Below, in pieces: positions 50,187 to 64,000 of a DNA stretch of 64,000 nucleotides (the stretch's first letter is position 1; each line of letters opens with the position of its first letter). Under the pieces are notes generated by a model, which did not search any database, was not told the origin of the DNA, and saw only the letters and a list, made by a program, of their open reading frames with translations. Both the position numbers and the translations under genes were made by a program. The DNA comes from Pseudomonadota bacterium (GTDB lineage Bacteria; Pseudomonadota; Gammaproteobacteria; Steroidobacterales; Steroidobacteraceae). The stretch is from contig JAFAGC010000028.1 of NCBI GenBank assembly GCA_023423065.1, positions 15,680 to 79,679 of the forward strand, written 5' to 3'.

Positions 50187-52607
50187 TCAGAAGTTCATGC
50201 GGAAGTTGACGCCGTACGTGCGCGGCGGGTTCGTCAGGTAACCCACGCGCGCGCTGCGGCCACGCTCGCGGTCGATCGACAGGAACGCGCGTTCGTCCCA
50301 GAGATTGTTCACGTACAGCGCCGCTTCCCAGCGGTCGGCGCGGAGGCCCCAGCGCAGGTTGCCGATCTCGTACGACGGCAGCTCGGCCTCGAACGGGATC
50401 TGCGTGGACGTGTAAGGCCCGCCGAACGGGATGAGCCGCGCGGATCCCGGCGGTCCGCCGGCCGCGATCAGACCGAAGTTGGGTTCCTGGTCGGCGAGCT
50501 GGGTATACGAAGAGCCGATATGTTGCGCGGTGAAGCGTACGTAACTCTCGAGCGAATCGCCGAAACCCCACGTGTAGCCGACGGTCGCGGCCGCCTGCAG
50601 CTCGGGTGACGTCGGCAGGCGATTGCCGTCGCGAATGCCCGCGATCGGTGTCGGCTGCGCCGGTGGGATCGGCGTGTTGAGTTGGGTTTCGGTGATCTCC
50701 GCCTGCACGTACGTCGCGGACAAGCCCAGGTCCCATCTCTCGTTCGGCCGCACGAACAATTCCATCTCGCCACCGATCGTCTCCGCCTGCGCGTTGAGGA
50801 TGATGCGCGAGGAGCACGTGCCGGCATCGGCGATCACCTGCAGTCCGTCGATGTCCGTGTAGAACGCCGATGCGTTGAACGTCACGGCGCCATCGCTGAA
50901 GCGCGATTTGAAGCCGATCTCGTAGTTCTTCACCTTTTCGTCGTCCCAGGTCGGATGCCCGTCGTAGGTCGCCAGGTCGCCGGACTGCGGCGTGCACAAC
51001 GTGACGTTGAGTGGATCGTTGATGCCGCCGAGGCGGAAGCCCTCGGAGTACTGCGCGGTCACGCGCATGTTTTCGTTCGGCGTGAACGAGAGGATCACGC
51101 GCGGCGAGAACCCGTCCGAAGAAGTCGAACCGGGCTCGTCGGTGTAGCCCATGTCGGCGAAGAAGCCCGCGAAGGTGAGGAGCCGGTCTTCCTCGAAGTC
51201 GTAGTAACGCACGCCGGCGGTCAGCGCGAACCAGGTGGTGAACTGGTAGGTCAGCTCGGTGAAAGCCGCGAGCTGTTTGAAATCGTAGGTCAGGTGCGAG
51301 TAGTAAGGCGTGTTTGGCGGCGCTCCGAAGAATGCACTGGTGAAGCGCGGGTCGAGCCGCACGGTGATCGCGTCGTAACCCGCGGTCGGCAGGTTCTGGC
51401 CGTACGTGCGATCGGCGTCCTGGTAGAACGCGCCGATCAGCCACTGGAACGGGCCCTCGCCGGTCGAGGCGAGCCGCAGTTCCTGGCTCCACACCTTGAG
51501 ATCCGTGGTGTCGTAGAGCGGCGAGTCGATGCGGACCTCGGCGGGTGTCGCGACGCCGATGTCGAAGCTCACGCTGCCCGTGAGCTGGCTCGCGTCGCGC
51601 AACACTTCGACGTTGCGGTCGATATACGTGGTGATCGACGTGAGCCCGATCTCGCCGAATCCGAATTCCATCTTGAGATCGCCGAGCAGGAACTCGTCGG
51701 TGAGTCCCTCGCGGATCTGCGTGACCTGCTCGCGCTCTCCCACCTGGATCGCGGGCTCCGTGGTCGTGTACGGATTGCCGAGGATGTTGTAGGCATCGAT
51801 ACGCGGATATCCGTCCGTCTCGAGCTCCTGGTAGATCACGCGCGGCGTGATCGCGATGTTCTCGTTCGGCTCGAAGCGGAACGAGAGCCGGCCGCCGGTG
51901 CGCGTGCCGCTGTTGACGTCCTCGCGCCGGGAACGGTTCGGATACACGGAGTCGATGAACCCGGGCATTTCGCTGTGGTAGCCCACGACGCGCATCGCGG
52001 CGGCTTCGCCGAGCGGCAGGTTGAGTGAGGCGCGCAGGCCGCCGCCGAACTCGCCGTCCTCGGCGTTTTCGGCCGTGAGATCGACGGAGCCGCCGAAGGT
52101 GCCGATGTCCGGTTGCGCGGTGATGTAGCGCACGGTGCCCGAGGTCGAGCCCGCGCCGAACAGCGTGCCCTGCGGTCCGCGCAGCACCTCGATGCGATCG
52201 AGATCGTACAAGTCGAGATCGGGCGTGAACAACGCCACCGAGATGGGCGATTCGTCGAGGTAGATGCCGACGGACTCCTTCACGCCCGCCTGGTCGCGCA
52301 CCACCTGGCCCGCGCTGATTCCGCGGATCGCGACCTGGCTCTGTCCGGGACCGAGATCGGTGATGTAGAGGCCCGGCACGTTGCGCGCGACTTCCACGAG
52401 ATTGTTCGCGCCGGACTCGTTGAGATCCTCTGCCGTCATCGCGGCGACCGAGAACGGGACGTCCTGCAACGAAGCCTCACGCTTGGTCGCGGTGACGATG
52501 ATTTCCTCGCCGATCGTTTCGGTCTGCTGCGGTGTGTCCTGCGCGAACGCGGAAATGGACGCCAAGGGAGCAAGCGCGGCGGCGCCGCGTCGGATCCATG
52601 ACTTCAT
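50187..52607 (-). CDS. TonB-dependent receptor
   Basis: An 806-residue protein with a signal peptide (about 1-23, ending SAFAQ). The TonB-box/plug region has EEIIVTATKREASLQDVPFS and DRIEVLRGPQGTLFGAGSTS. A 22-strand barrel ends in YGVNFRMNF with terminal Phe. The plug is of the type common in receptors of glycan- and lignin-using gammaproteobacteria. The substrate cannot be told, but nearby xylan and glucan hydrolases hint at oligosaccharides. The AAGGAG ribosome-binding site fixes the start at ATG 52607. Confidence 0.9.
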   Translation of the reverse strand: MKSWIRRGAAALAPLASISAFAQDTPQQTETIGEEIIVTATKREASLQDVPFSVAAMTAEDLNESGANNLVEVARNVPGLYITDLGPGQSQVAIRGISAGQVVRDQAGVKESVGIYLDESPISVALFTPDLDLYDLDRIEVLRGPQGTLFGAGSTSGTVRYITAQPDIGTFGGSVDLTAENAEDGEFGGGLRASLNLPLGEAAAMRVVGYHSEMPGFIDSVYPNRSRREDVNSGTRTGGRLSFRFEPNENIAITPRVIYQELETDGYPRIDAYNILGNPYTTTEPAIQVGEREQVTQIREGLTDEFLLGDLKMEFGFGEIGLTSITTYIDRNVEVLRDASQLTGSVSFDIGVATPAEVRIDSPLYDTTDLKVWSQELRLASTGEGPFQWLIGAFYQDADRTYGQNLPTAGYDAITVRLDPRFTSAFFGAPPNTPYYSHLTYDFKQLAAFTELTYQFTTWFALTAGVRYYDFEEDRLLTFAGFFADMGYTDEPGSTSSDGFSPRVILSFTPNENMRVTAQYSEGFRLGGINDPLNVTLCTPQSGDLATYDGHPTWDDEKVKNYEIGFKSRFSDGAVTFNASAFYTDIDGLQVIADAGTCSSRIILNAQAETIGGEMELFVRPNERWDLGLSATYVQAEITETQLNTPIPPAQPTPIAGIRDGNRLPTSPELQAAATVGYTWGFGDSLESYVRFTAQHIGSSYTQLADQEPNFGLIAAGGPPGSARLIPFGGPYTSTQIPFEAELPSYEIGNLRWGLRADRWEAALYVNNLWDERAFLSIDRERGRSARVGYLTNPPRTYGVNFRMNF

Positions 52608-52952
52608 GCGACAACTCCTTCTGTTCTTCTTGCGTGCGGCGATGCGCAAAGGCGCGCTGTCCATCAGCTCGCCGTACCGATTGGCGCCAGTATCCTCGCA
52701 GCACGGGAAAGTTAGAAGGCCCCCGCAACAGATCGCGGCTTGCCTGGGGAAACAAGCCGCGCGCTGCATGGCGTTCGCGCAACAGACTGGGGTAGTTTGT
52801 AGGATGATTCCTGCAGGACGAACGTCTGACTACCCGCGGCGTGGCGGATCGGTAGGAATTTCGCACGTCGGGCGGCGACGACCGACTGACTGCGCGGAAT
52901 CGGTTCCCGGGTTTAGCGTCCTGCTCAACCTCTAACCAGTCGGAGCCTCGCC

Positions 52953-53531
52953 GTGAAGAAGCTGCTGCTGTCCTGTGCCGTCGCGCTGGCGCTCGCCGCG
53001 TGCGGACGTCAATCGCCTCCCGCCGACCAGGCGCAGGCTCCCGCTCCGTCACCCGCCGAGACCCAGCCACCGCCGCCGGCGAACGCAGTCGCACGACTCG
53101 CGCCGACGCAGGGACATTCCACGTCCGGCACGCTCACGCTGACCGCCGAAGGCCCGGACGCAGTGCGTCTTTCAGGTTCGCTGCAGGGCCTGCCGCCGAA
53201 TGCCGAGTTCGGCTTCCACATCCACGAGGTTGGCGATTGCAGCGCGCCGGACGCGAGCAGCGCGGGCGCGCATTTCAATCCCGCGAATGTGGAACACGGC
53301 GATCCCGCCGGGCCCACGCACCACGCCGGCGACATGCTCAACGTGAAATCCGACGGCCAGGGCATGGCCACCGTGGATGCGACTGCGAACGGCGTCTCGC
53401 TCGCGACCGCGCAACCGAACGACGTCCTCGGCAAGGCCGTGGTGTTGCACGCCAAGCCCGACGACTACAAGACGCAACCGTCGGGCGGCTCCGGAGACCG
53501 CATCGCCTGCGGCGTGATCGGTGGCAAGTAG
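52953..53531 (+). CDS. Cu/Zn superoxide dismutase lipoprotein
   Basis: A 192-residue protein with lipobox ALAACG (Cys17) and a Pro/Ala-rich linker. The SOD core has copper ligands in FGFHIHEVGDCSAP, the bridging His in GAHFNPANVEHG, zinc-site residues in THHAGDM, and the last His in VVLHAKPDDYKT. The catalytic Arg lies near the C-terminus in GDRIACGV, with the disulfide Cys pair. It dismutates periplasmic superoxide. GTG at 52953 is the start. Confidence 0.92.
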   Translation: MKKLLLSCAVALALAACGRQSPPADQAQAPAPSPAETQPPPPANAVARLAPTQGHSTSGTLTLTAEGPDAVRLSGSLQGLPPNAEFGFHIHEVGDCSAPDASSAGAHFNPANVEHGDPAGPTHHAGDMLNVKSDGQGMATVDATANGVSLATAQPNDVLGKAVVLHAKPDDYKTQPSGGSGDRIACGVIGGK

Positions 53532-53537
53532 CAGGTC

Positions 53538-53629
53538 GGTGCCGGGTGAGAAATCGCGGAGTTGGTGTGGGCGCTGGCGCCGGGTGGACCTGCGCGGAGA
53601 GCTGACTCCGCGATTTCTCACCCGGCACC
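53538..53629. repeat. GGTGCCGGGTGAGAAATC-type inverted repeat
   Basis: Perfect 25-base inverted arms (GGTGCCGGGTGAGAAATCGC + GGAGT at 53538-53562, and its complement at 53605-53629) flank a 42-base GC-rich spacer. It lies between the convergent SOD and transporter genes. It is a third, distinct palindrome family in this window and could act as a terminator. Confidence 0.75.
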
Positions 53630-53639
53630 AACCAACCCG

Positions 53640-55304
53640 CTACGTCGCGGGACTGTCCTTCGTCTCGCGCAGGAACAGCGCGCCGATGACGATGGTGACG
53701 GCGGCGACGATGACCGGGTACCACAGGCCGTTGTAGATGTTGCCGGTGGCCGCGACGATCGCGAACGACGTCACCGGCAGGAATCCGCCGAACCAGCCGT
53801 TGCCGATGTGATACGGCAGCGACATCGACGTGTAGCGGATGCGCGCGGGGAACAGCTCGACCAGCCACGCGGCGATCGGGCCGTACACCATCGTCACGTA
53901 GATGACGAGGATCGTGCACAGCAGGATGACCATCGGGAAGTTGAACGCGTCCATGTCGGCTTTCGCGGGATAACCCGCCGCCGTGATCGCCGCCTTGACG
54001 CGCGCGTTCACCTCGTCCTGCCCGGCCTTGTACTCGGCCGCGCTCAATCGCTCGCCCAAGCTAGCTACCTCGAGCGTCGCGTCGCCGACCCTCACCTCCG
54101 CCCTGCCCGTCATGTCGGGCGCGCTCACGTTCGAGTACGACACGCCCATGCGCGCGAGCGCACCCTTGGCGAGATCGCAGCCGCTCGTGAATTGCGTCCG
54201 GCCGACCGGATCGAACTGGAAGCTGCACTCCGCGGGATCCGCGACGACCGACACCGGGTTCGCGGCCACCGCAGCCGCGAGCGCCGGATTCGCGAAATTC
54301 GTGATGCCCTTGAAGATCGGGAAGTACGTGAGCGCGGCCAGCAGGCAACCCGCGAGCACGATCTTCTTGCGGCCGATCTTGTCCGACAGCGCGCCGAACA
54401 CCACGAAGAACGGCGTCGCGATCAGCAGCGCGGCAGCCATCACGAGCTGCGCGCTCGTCGGATCGACCTGCAAGGTCTTCTCGAGGAACAGCAACGCGTA
54501 GAACTGGCCGCCGTACCAGACGACGGCCTGGCCGGCGACCGCGCCGAAGAGCGCCAACAACACGATCTTGAGATTCGACCACTGTCCGAACGACTCGCGT
54601 AGCGGCGCCTTCGACAACTTGCCCGCGGCCTTGATCTCCTGGAACTCCGGCGATTCCTGCAACTGCATCCGGATGTACACGGAGATCAGCAGCAGCACCG
54701 TCGAGAGCAGGAACGGAATGCGCCAGCCCCAGGCGTCGAACTGCTCGGGCCCCATCGCGAATCGGCACGCGAGGATGACGAGCAGCGAGAGGAAGAAGCC
54801 CAGCGTCGCCGTGGTCTGGATCCAGCTCGTGTAGAGACCGCGCTTGCCGTCGGGCGCATGCTCGGAGATGTAGGTCGCCGCTCCACCGTACTGCCCGCCG
54901 AGCGCGAGACCCTGCAGCAGCCGCAGCACGATGAAGATGATCGGCGCCGTGATGCCGATCGTCTCGTACGTCGGCAGGCAGCCGACGAGCGCGGTCGAGG
55001 CGCCCATGATGACGATGGTGAGCAGGAACGTGTACTTGCGACCGACCATGTCGCCGAGCCGGCCGAAGACCAGCGCACCGAACGGCCGCACGAAGAACCC
55101 GGCTGCGAAGGCCAGCAGCGCGAACAGGAACGCCGTGGTGTCGTTCATGCCCGAGAAGAACTTCCGGGTGATGATCGCGACCAGCGAACCGTACAGGTAA
55201 AAGTCGTACCACTCGAACACGGTACCGAGTGATGACGCAACGATGACGCGCCGATGCGCGCTGTCTATGGGTTTACCCGCCGCTGAAGCCACTTCGCCCG
55301 TCAC
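53640..55304 (-). CDS. MHS-type major facilitator transporter
   Basis: A 554-residue MFS protein of the metabolite:proton symporter type with RVIVASSLGTVFEWYDFYLY at the start, GRLGDMVGRKYTFLLTIVIM (loop 2-3 signature), RLLQGLALGGQYGGAATYIS and ALSDKIGRKKIVLAG. An extra hydrophilic insert (about 340-440; PAECSFQFDPVGRTQFTSGC) sits between helices in the second half. MHS proteins carry organic acids, osmolytes or dicarboxylates. An AAGGGGGGA ribosome-binding site precedes the GTG at 55304. It is divergent from the uvrA-like gene. Confidence 0.85.
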   Translation of the reverse strand: MTGEVASAAGKPIDSAHRRVIVASSLGTVFEWYDFYLYGSLVAIITRKFFSGMNDTTAFLFALLAFAAGFFVRPFGALVFGRLGDMVGRKYTFLLTIVIMGASTALVGCLPTYETIGITAPIIFIVLRLLQGLALGGQYGGAATYISEHAPDGKRGLYTSWIQTTATLGFFLSLLVILACRFAMGPEQFDAWGWRIPFLLSTVLLLISVYIRMQLQESPEFQEIKAAGKLSKAPLRESFGQWSNLKIVLLALFGAVAGQAVVWYGGQFYALLFLEKTLQVDPTSAQLVMAAALLIATPFFVVFGALSDKIGRKKIVLAGCLLAALTYFPIFKGITNFANPALAAAVAANPVSVVADPAECSFQFDPVGRTQFTSGCDLAKGALARMGVSYSNVSAPDMTGRAEVRVGDATLEVASLGERLSAAEYKAGQDEVNARVKAAITAAGYPAKADMDAFNFPMVILLCTILVIYVTMVYGPIAAWLVELFPARIRYTSMSLPYHIGNGWFGGFLPVTSFAIVAATGNIYNGLWYPVIVAAVTIVIGALFLRETKDSPAT

Positions 55305-55449
55305 GAAATCCCCCCTTCTCGATCGAACGTATTCATGTTGTATCGACGCATATCGCGCCGCCGTCCGTGGCATGGGCCCTTTCCCACACCGCACCCCTTG
55401 ACGTGCCCGGTACAATAACCGATCCGCAAGACCAAGTTCCGCCCGCTAC

Positions 55450-61032
<5,583 letters not shown>

Positions 61033-61069
61033 ACGTCCGATCACGAAGTAGACGCAGACGGCACGCCCG

Positions 61070-61372
61070 ATGACACACGGACTCACCTGCTGGAAGTGCG
61101 GGGCCTCGCTCGAGGCGCTGAGCCTGCCACTGCGGCGGCTCGACGAATGCAAGGCGTGCCGCAGCGAGCTGCACGCCTGTCGCATGTGTGTCGAGTACGA
61201 CACGCGCGTCGCCAAGCATTGCCGCGAGCCCACGGCCGAGGAAGTACGCGACAAGACGAAGGCCAACTTCTGCGATCACTTCAAGCCGAAGGTGGGCGCG
61301 TATGTCGCGCCGAACACGGCGGAGGTCGATGCATCGCGTTCGGCGCTCGAAGCGTTGTTCGGGAAGAAGTGA
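61070..61372 (+). CDS. Small Cys-rich zinc-ribbon-like protein
   Basis: A 100-residue protein with Cys pairs in LTCWKCGASL, DECKACRSEL and ACRMCVEYDTRVAKHCREP, probably binding zinc, and a helical tail SRSALEALFGKK. It matches the style of unannotated gammaproteobacterial proteins. The gene follows the uvrA stop by 37 bp and precedes the GH5 gene by 3 bp, so all may be in one operon. Function is unknown. Confidence 0.75.
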   Translation: MTHGLTCWKCGASLEALSLPLRRLDECKACRSELHACRMCVEYDTRVAKHCREPTAEEVRDKTKANFCDHFKPKVGAYVAPNTAEVDASRSALEALFGKK

Positions 61373-61375
61373 TCG

Positions 61376-62383
61376 ATGACGCCCTCCGCCACGTTGCGCG
61401 CAATCCTGATCGCCGGTGTTGGAGCAGTCGCCGTATCGGCCTGCGCCGCCGACGCGCCGCTCTCCGCCGCCGAACAGGTCGCGCAGATGAAGCGCGGGGT
61501 CAACATCGTCGGCTACGACCCGATCTGGCAGGACCCCTCCAAGGCCCGCTTCAAGCCGCGCCATTTCAAGATCATCAAGGACGGCGGCTTCGACACGGTG
61601 CGCATCAACCTGTACGGCTTCCGCAAGATGAACGAGCAGCTCGAGCTCGATCCGCAGTGGTTCGCCACGCTCGACATGCTGGTGGCGGAGGCGACGAAGC
61701 AGAACCTGCACGTCATCCTCGACGAGCACGATTACGAGCGCTGCACCGACGACACCGAGCTGTGCCGCCGGCAGCTCAGGGCGTTCTGGACGCAGGTCGG
61801 CGAGCACTACAAGGACGCGCCGCCGAACGTCGTGTTCGAGATGCTCAACGAGCCGAACCGCAAGATGGACGCGATCTGGAACTCGCTGATCGCCGAGACG
61901 CTGCCCGTCATTCGAAAGTCGAACCCGACGCGCAACGTGATCATCGGACCCGCGTTCTGGAACAACATCTCGCACCTGCCACAACTCGAGCTGCCGGCGG
62001 ACGACCGGCACATCATCGTGACCGTGCATTACTACGAGCCGCACACGTTCACGCACCAGGGCGCGAGCTGGTCGCCGGAGTACACCGGGCTGTCGGGGCT
62101 GACGTGGGGAACACCCGCGGACTACGCGAAGATCGAACAGGATTTCGACAAGGCGCAGGCCTGGGCAAAGCAGCATGATCGCCCGATCCTGCTGGGTGAG
62201 TTCGGCGCCTACGACAAGGCGCCGCAGGAATCGCGGATCAAGTACACCGCGGCAGTCGCACGCGCCGCGGAGAAGCGCGGCTGGGCCTGGACCTACTGGC
62301 AATTCGACAGCAACTTCGTCGTCTACGACGTCGACAAGGACCAGTGGAACGAGCCTATCTACCGCGCGCTCGTGACGCCATGA
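61376..62383 (+). CDS. GH5-family glycoside hydrolase (cellulase/mannanase-like), lipoprotein
   Basis: A 335-residue protein with lipobox VSAC (Cys23). The TIM-barrel core has the acid/base Glu159 in VFEMLNEPN and nucleophile Glu275 in ILLGEFGAYD. The N-terminal motif KRGVNIVGYD and WTYWQFDSNFVVYD also fit GH5. It likely cleaves beta-1,4 or beta-1,3 glucans at the cell surface or in the periplasm. It starts 3 bp after the small zinc protein and its stop overlaps the next gene's ATG. Confidence 0.88.
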   Translation: MTPSATLRAILIAGVGAVAVSACAADAPLSAAEQVAQMKRGVNIVGYDPIWQDPSKARFKPRHFKIIKDGGFDTVRINLYGFRKMNEQLELDPQWFATLDMLVAEATKQNLHVILDEHDYERCTDDTELCRRQLRAFWTQVGEHYKDAPPNVVFEMLNEPNRKMDAIWNSLIAETLPVIRKSNPTRNVIIGPAFWNNISHLPQLELPADDRHIIVTVHYYEPHTFTHQGASWSPEYTGLSGLTWGTPADYAKIEQDFDKAQAWAKQHDRPILLGEFGAYDKAPQESRIKYTAAVARAAEKRGWAWTYWQFDSNFVVYDVDKDQWNEPIYRALVTP

Positions 62384-62880
62384 ACGAAGCCAATCCCTAC
62401 GCTCCGCCCAGAACCCCGGTGGCCGACCCGGTCGTCGCGGAACGGATCGGACCCTGCCCTCACGTGGAGCGCGCGTGCCAGCTGCTCTGGATCAGCTTCG
62501 CGATATCGGTCATCGCCCGAGTGATCAGTGTATTCACACTCACCAGCGGCATCGCCTCCGTCGCCGGCCTGGTCGGCCTGTCCTTCGGTACGGCCATCGC
62601 CGGACTGCTGCTGTGGTGGGTGACGCGCACGTTGCGCCAGGGACGCAACTGGATGCGATGGCTCTACACGATCGCGAACGTCCTCATCACCACGATCAGC
62701 CTGCTCTCGATTGCAGGACTCGTCGATGCCACGCGCGAAATGATGCTCTCGATGTGGCGGGAGTATCCGCTTCTGGGTGTATCGAGCCTGGCGCAGCTGG
62801 CGTTCGGTGTCGCGGCCCTGGTGTTGCTGCACACCGCGACTTCCCGCGAATGGTTTCGCGCGAAGTCGCGGTCCGCCTGA
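62380..62880 (+). CDS. Four-span membrane protein, unknown function
   Basis: A 166-residue protein, MNEANPYAPPRTPVADPVV..., with about four hydrophobic segments (LLWISFAISVIARVISVFTL; VGLSFGTAIAGLLLWWV; WLYTIANVLITTISLLSIAG; LAQLAFGVAALVLL). The NPYxPP start is common in small proteins of this kind. The ATG overlaps the GH5 stop by four bases. Function is unknown. Confidence 0.7.
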   Translation: MNEANPYAPPRTPVADPVVAERIGPCPHVERACQLLWISFAISVIARVISVFTLTSGIASVAGLVGLSFGTAIAGLLLWWVTRTLRQGRNWMRWLYTIANVLITTISLLSIAGLVDATREMMLSMWREYPLLGVSSLAQLAFGVAALVLLHTATSREWFRAKSRSA

Positions 62881-64000
62881 CTACTTCTTGCCCGACAGGC
62901 GATCGATCAGGGTCGCGAACTTCGAGCCCTTCTTGTCGATCTTGACGCGCAGGTGGCGCACGCCGGTGTCGCTCGCGCTGTCGTTCGTGATCTCGAGCGA
63001 GTTCGCGCCGAGAATTTCGAGCGTCTGGTCGAGCGATTCCTCGTCGGCCGGCGCATGCGCATCGCGGCGCGTGTTGCGGGGCGGCGGCGCCTTGCGCTTG
63101 GCCTTCTTGTCGTCCGCGGCCGGCGGCGCGGCGCTCGGCGCGGGCTTCGCGGGCGCCGGCGGCTGCTTGAAGAAGCGTGGTGACGCCTCGCCGTCGACGT
63201 CCTGCACGATGTGTTCGGGCGTATCGTCCTCGAGAAGCTGGAAGACCCCGCTCTCGTTCGACGACGAGATCGACTCCGGCGTCGGAGCCGGCACGTCCTT
63301 GATGTTGGCCGCCTTGTAGATGCCGCTGCGTGTCGCGTTGAGGTCCGTGGCGCGCTCCTTCTCGAGCGTGGTCACGGGCACGACGGAGACGGTCTTGAAG
63401 TCGGAGCGCACGTAATAGGCGACCTGCTTGGCCGACACGGCGTCGCTGAAGAACCCGAGACGCAGGCCGTACCAGGTGCGGCCGTCGCGGTTGGCCTCGG
63501 TGGTGTAGAGCGTGTACGCGTTGAAGATCGCGAGCGGCGGGATCTTCGACATGTCGAACGGCGTGACCGACCAGTCGAGCTGCACGGCGAACAACACCGG
63601 CGCGTTGCGCTTGACCTCGGCCTTGATGGCCAGCATCGACTGCGCGTCTTCGGGCTTGATGACCCGGATCGCCTCGTCGACGTCGGCCTCGCGCGAACCT
63701 TCGCGGAACGGCGTGTGGCGCTCGAGCAGGCGGATCGTCTGCGTATCCGACAGGTCGTCGAGTTCTTCGATGACCTGCCTGACGTTCGACAGCGCGGCCG
63801 CGGGCTGCGAGATCGCGGGCATCTGCACCGTGGGTTCCGGCGCGGGCGGCTTCGGCGCGAGCTTGGGAGCGGCGGGAGCCGCGGCCTGGAAGCTCGGCGC
63901 GGTGACCTGCGCGGCGATCTTCGGCGCGACCGCGGGCGGTCTCGCCGGGACAACTGGCTTCGCGGCGGCCGGCGCGGTGGGCTTCGCGGCGGGCTTGGGC
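62881..64000 (-). CDS. Pro/Ala-rich protein, possibly SPOR-like (partial, runs off right edge)
   Basis: The frame is open to the window edge, so the start is outside. The part seen is about 373 residues. The rightmost 60 residues or so are Ala/Pro/Lys-rich. Then come a helical region (NVRQVIEELDDLSDTQTIRL) and a segment resembling a SPOR fold (NRDGRTWYGLRLGFFSDAVS, AKQVAYYVRSDFKTVSVVPV). A second Pro/Lys linker precedes a short C-terminal helix DKKGSKFATLIDRLSGKK. SPOR-type proteins bind septal peptidoglycan. This assignment is tentative; an upstream membrane anchor would be expected outside the window. Confidence 0.55.
   Translation of the reverse strand, partial: PKPAAKPTAPAAAKPVVPARPPAVAPKIAAQVTAPSFQAAAPAAPKLAPKPPAPEPTVQMPAISQPAAALSNVRQVIEELDDLSDTQTIRLLERHTPFREGSREADVDEAIRVIKPEDAQSMLAIKAEVKRNAPVLFAVQLDWSVTPFDMSKIPPLAIFNAYTLYTTEANRDGRTWYGLRLGFFSDAVSAKQVAYYVRSDFKTVSVVPVTTLEKERATDLNATRSGIYKAANIKDVPAPTPESISSSNESGVFQLLEDDTPEHIVQDVDGEASPRFFKQPPAPAKPAPSAAPPAADDKKAKRKAPPPRNTRRDAHAPADEESLDQTLEILGANSLEITNDSASDTGVRHLRVKIDKKGSKFATLIDRLSGKK

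Noticed and set aside
55395..55425. TTGACG and TACAAT before the uvrA-like gene as a promoter
   Set aside because: The two boxes are only about seven bases apart, far from the 16-18 needed. No LexA-type CTGT-N8-ACAG site was seen either.

Overview
The window is GC-rich DNA from a Gram-negative, probably aerobic bacterium. Signs of this are a TonB-dependent receptor, outer-membrane and lipoprotein signals, CadC-like winged-helix/TPR proteins, a YgiQ radical SAM protein and a GH115 glucuronidase. A gammaproteobacterium of the Steroidobacteraceae/Nevskiales type fits best, but that placement is an inference from gene content. No rRNA, tRNA or CRISPR array was seen.

Layout. 1-4.2 kb: the start of a VIT/CCC1 metal transporter, then a BlaI repressor, an M56 (BlaR1-like) membrane protease and a secreted protein; the last two share the same roughly 28-residue repeat. 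4.2-9 kb: an orphan XRE regulator, an ECF sigma/anti-sigma/HEAT/HEAT operon and a VapBC pair. 9-11.5 kb: a nitroreductase/hydrolase pair and a broken vanadium haloperoxidase. 11.6-16.6 kb: an AT-richer defence-like island with a PARIS-like AriA/AriB pair, a small membrane protein, a 22-residue Lys-rich peptide and a large protein with a C-terminal nuclease-like domain. 16.6-23.6 kb: a partial duplicate of an OmpA-family gene, the intact gene, a desaturase split by an in-frame amber codon, YgiQ and a ParDE-like pair. 23.6-30 kb: an S41 protease, an HxlR regulator, a cupin and a GH115 operon. 30-35 kb: two tandem copies of a divergent module (membrane protein / winged-helix-TPR protein). 35-46.6 kb: a beta-barrel protein, S9 peptidase, lactonase, degenerate Hpt protein, GST, globin, a third winged-helix-TPR protein and RNase T2. 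46.7-64 kb: a large heme-binding CxxCH/HEAT protein, TonB receptor, Cu/Zn SOD, MHS-type transporter, a double-length UvrA, a GH5 lipoprotein and a Pro/Ala-rich protein running off the right edge.

Three families of short palindromic elements are scattered through the window: a GGGGACA type, a GTGCCTGGCAC type, and a GGTGCCGGGTGAGAAATC type. They resemble REP elements moved by RAYT transposases, but no transposase is present here. Two copies lie in frame inside genes (YgiQ and UvrA), one supplies the C-terminus of a membrane protein, and others abut stop codons. Several genes are damaged: a frameshift in the haloperoxidase, in-frame TAG codons in the desaturase and in two small remnants, and a truncated OmpA duplicate.

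The strongest candidates for new biology are the island at 11.6-16.4 kb, the BlaI/M56/secreted-repeat trio, the two paralogous MAKAKKK micro-genes, and the in-frame amber codons at apparent Lys positions.
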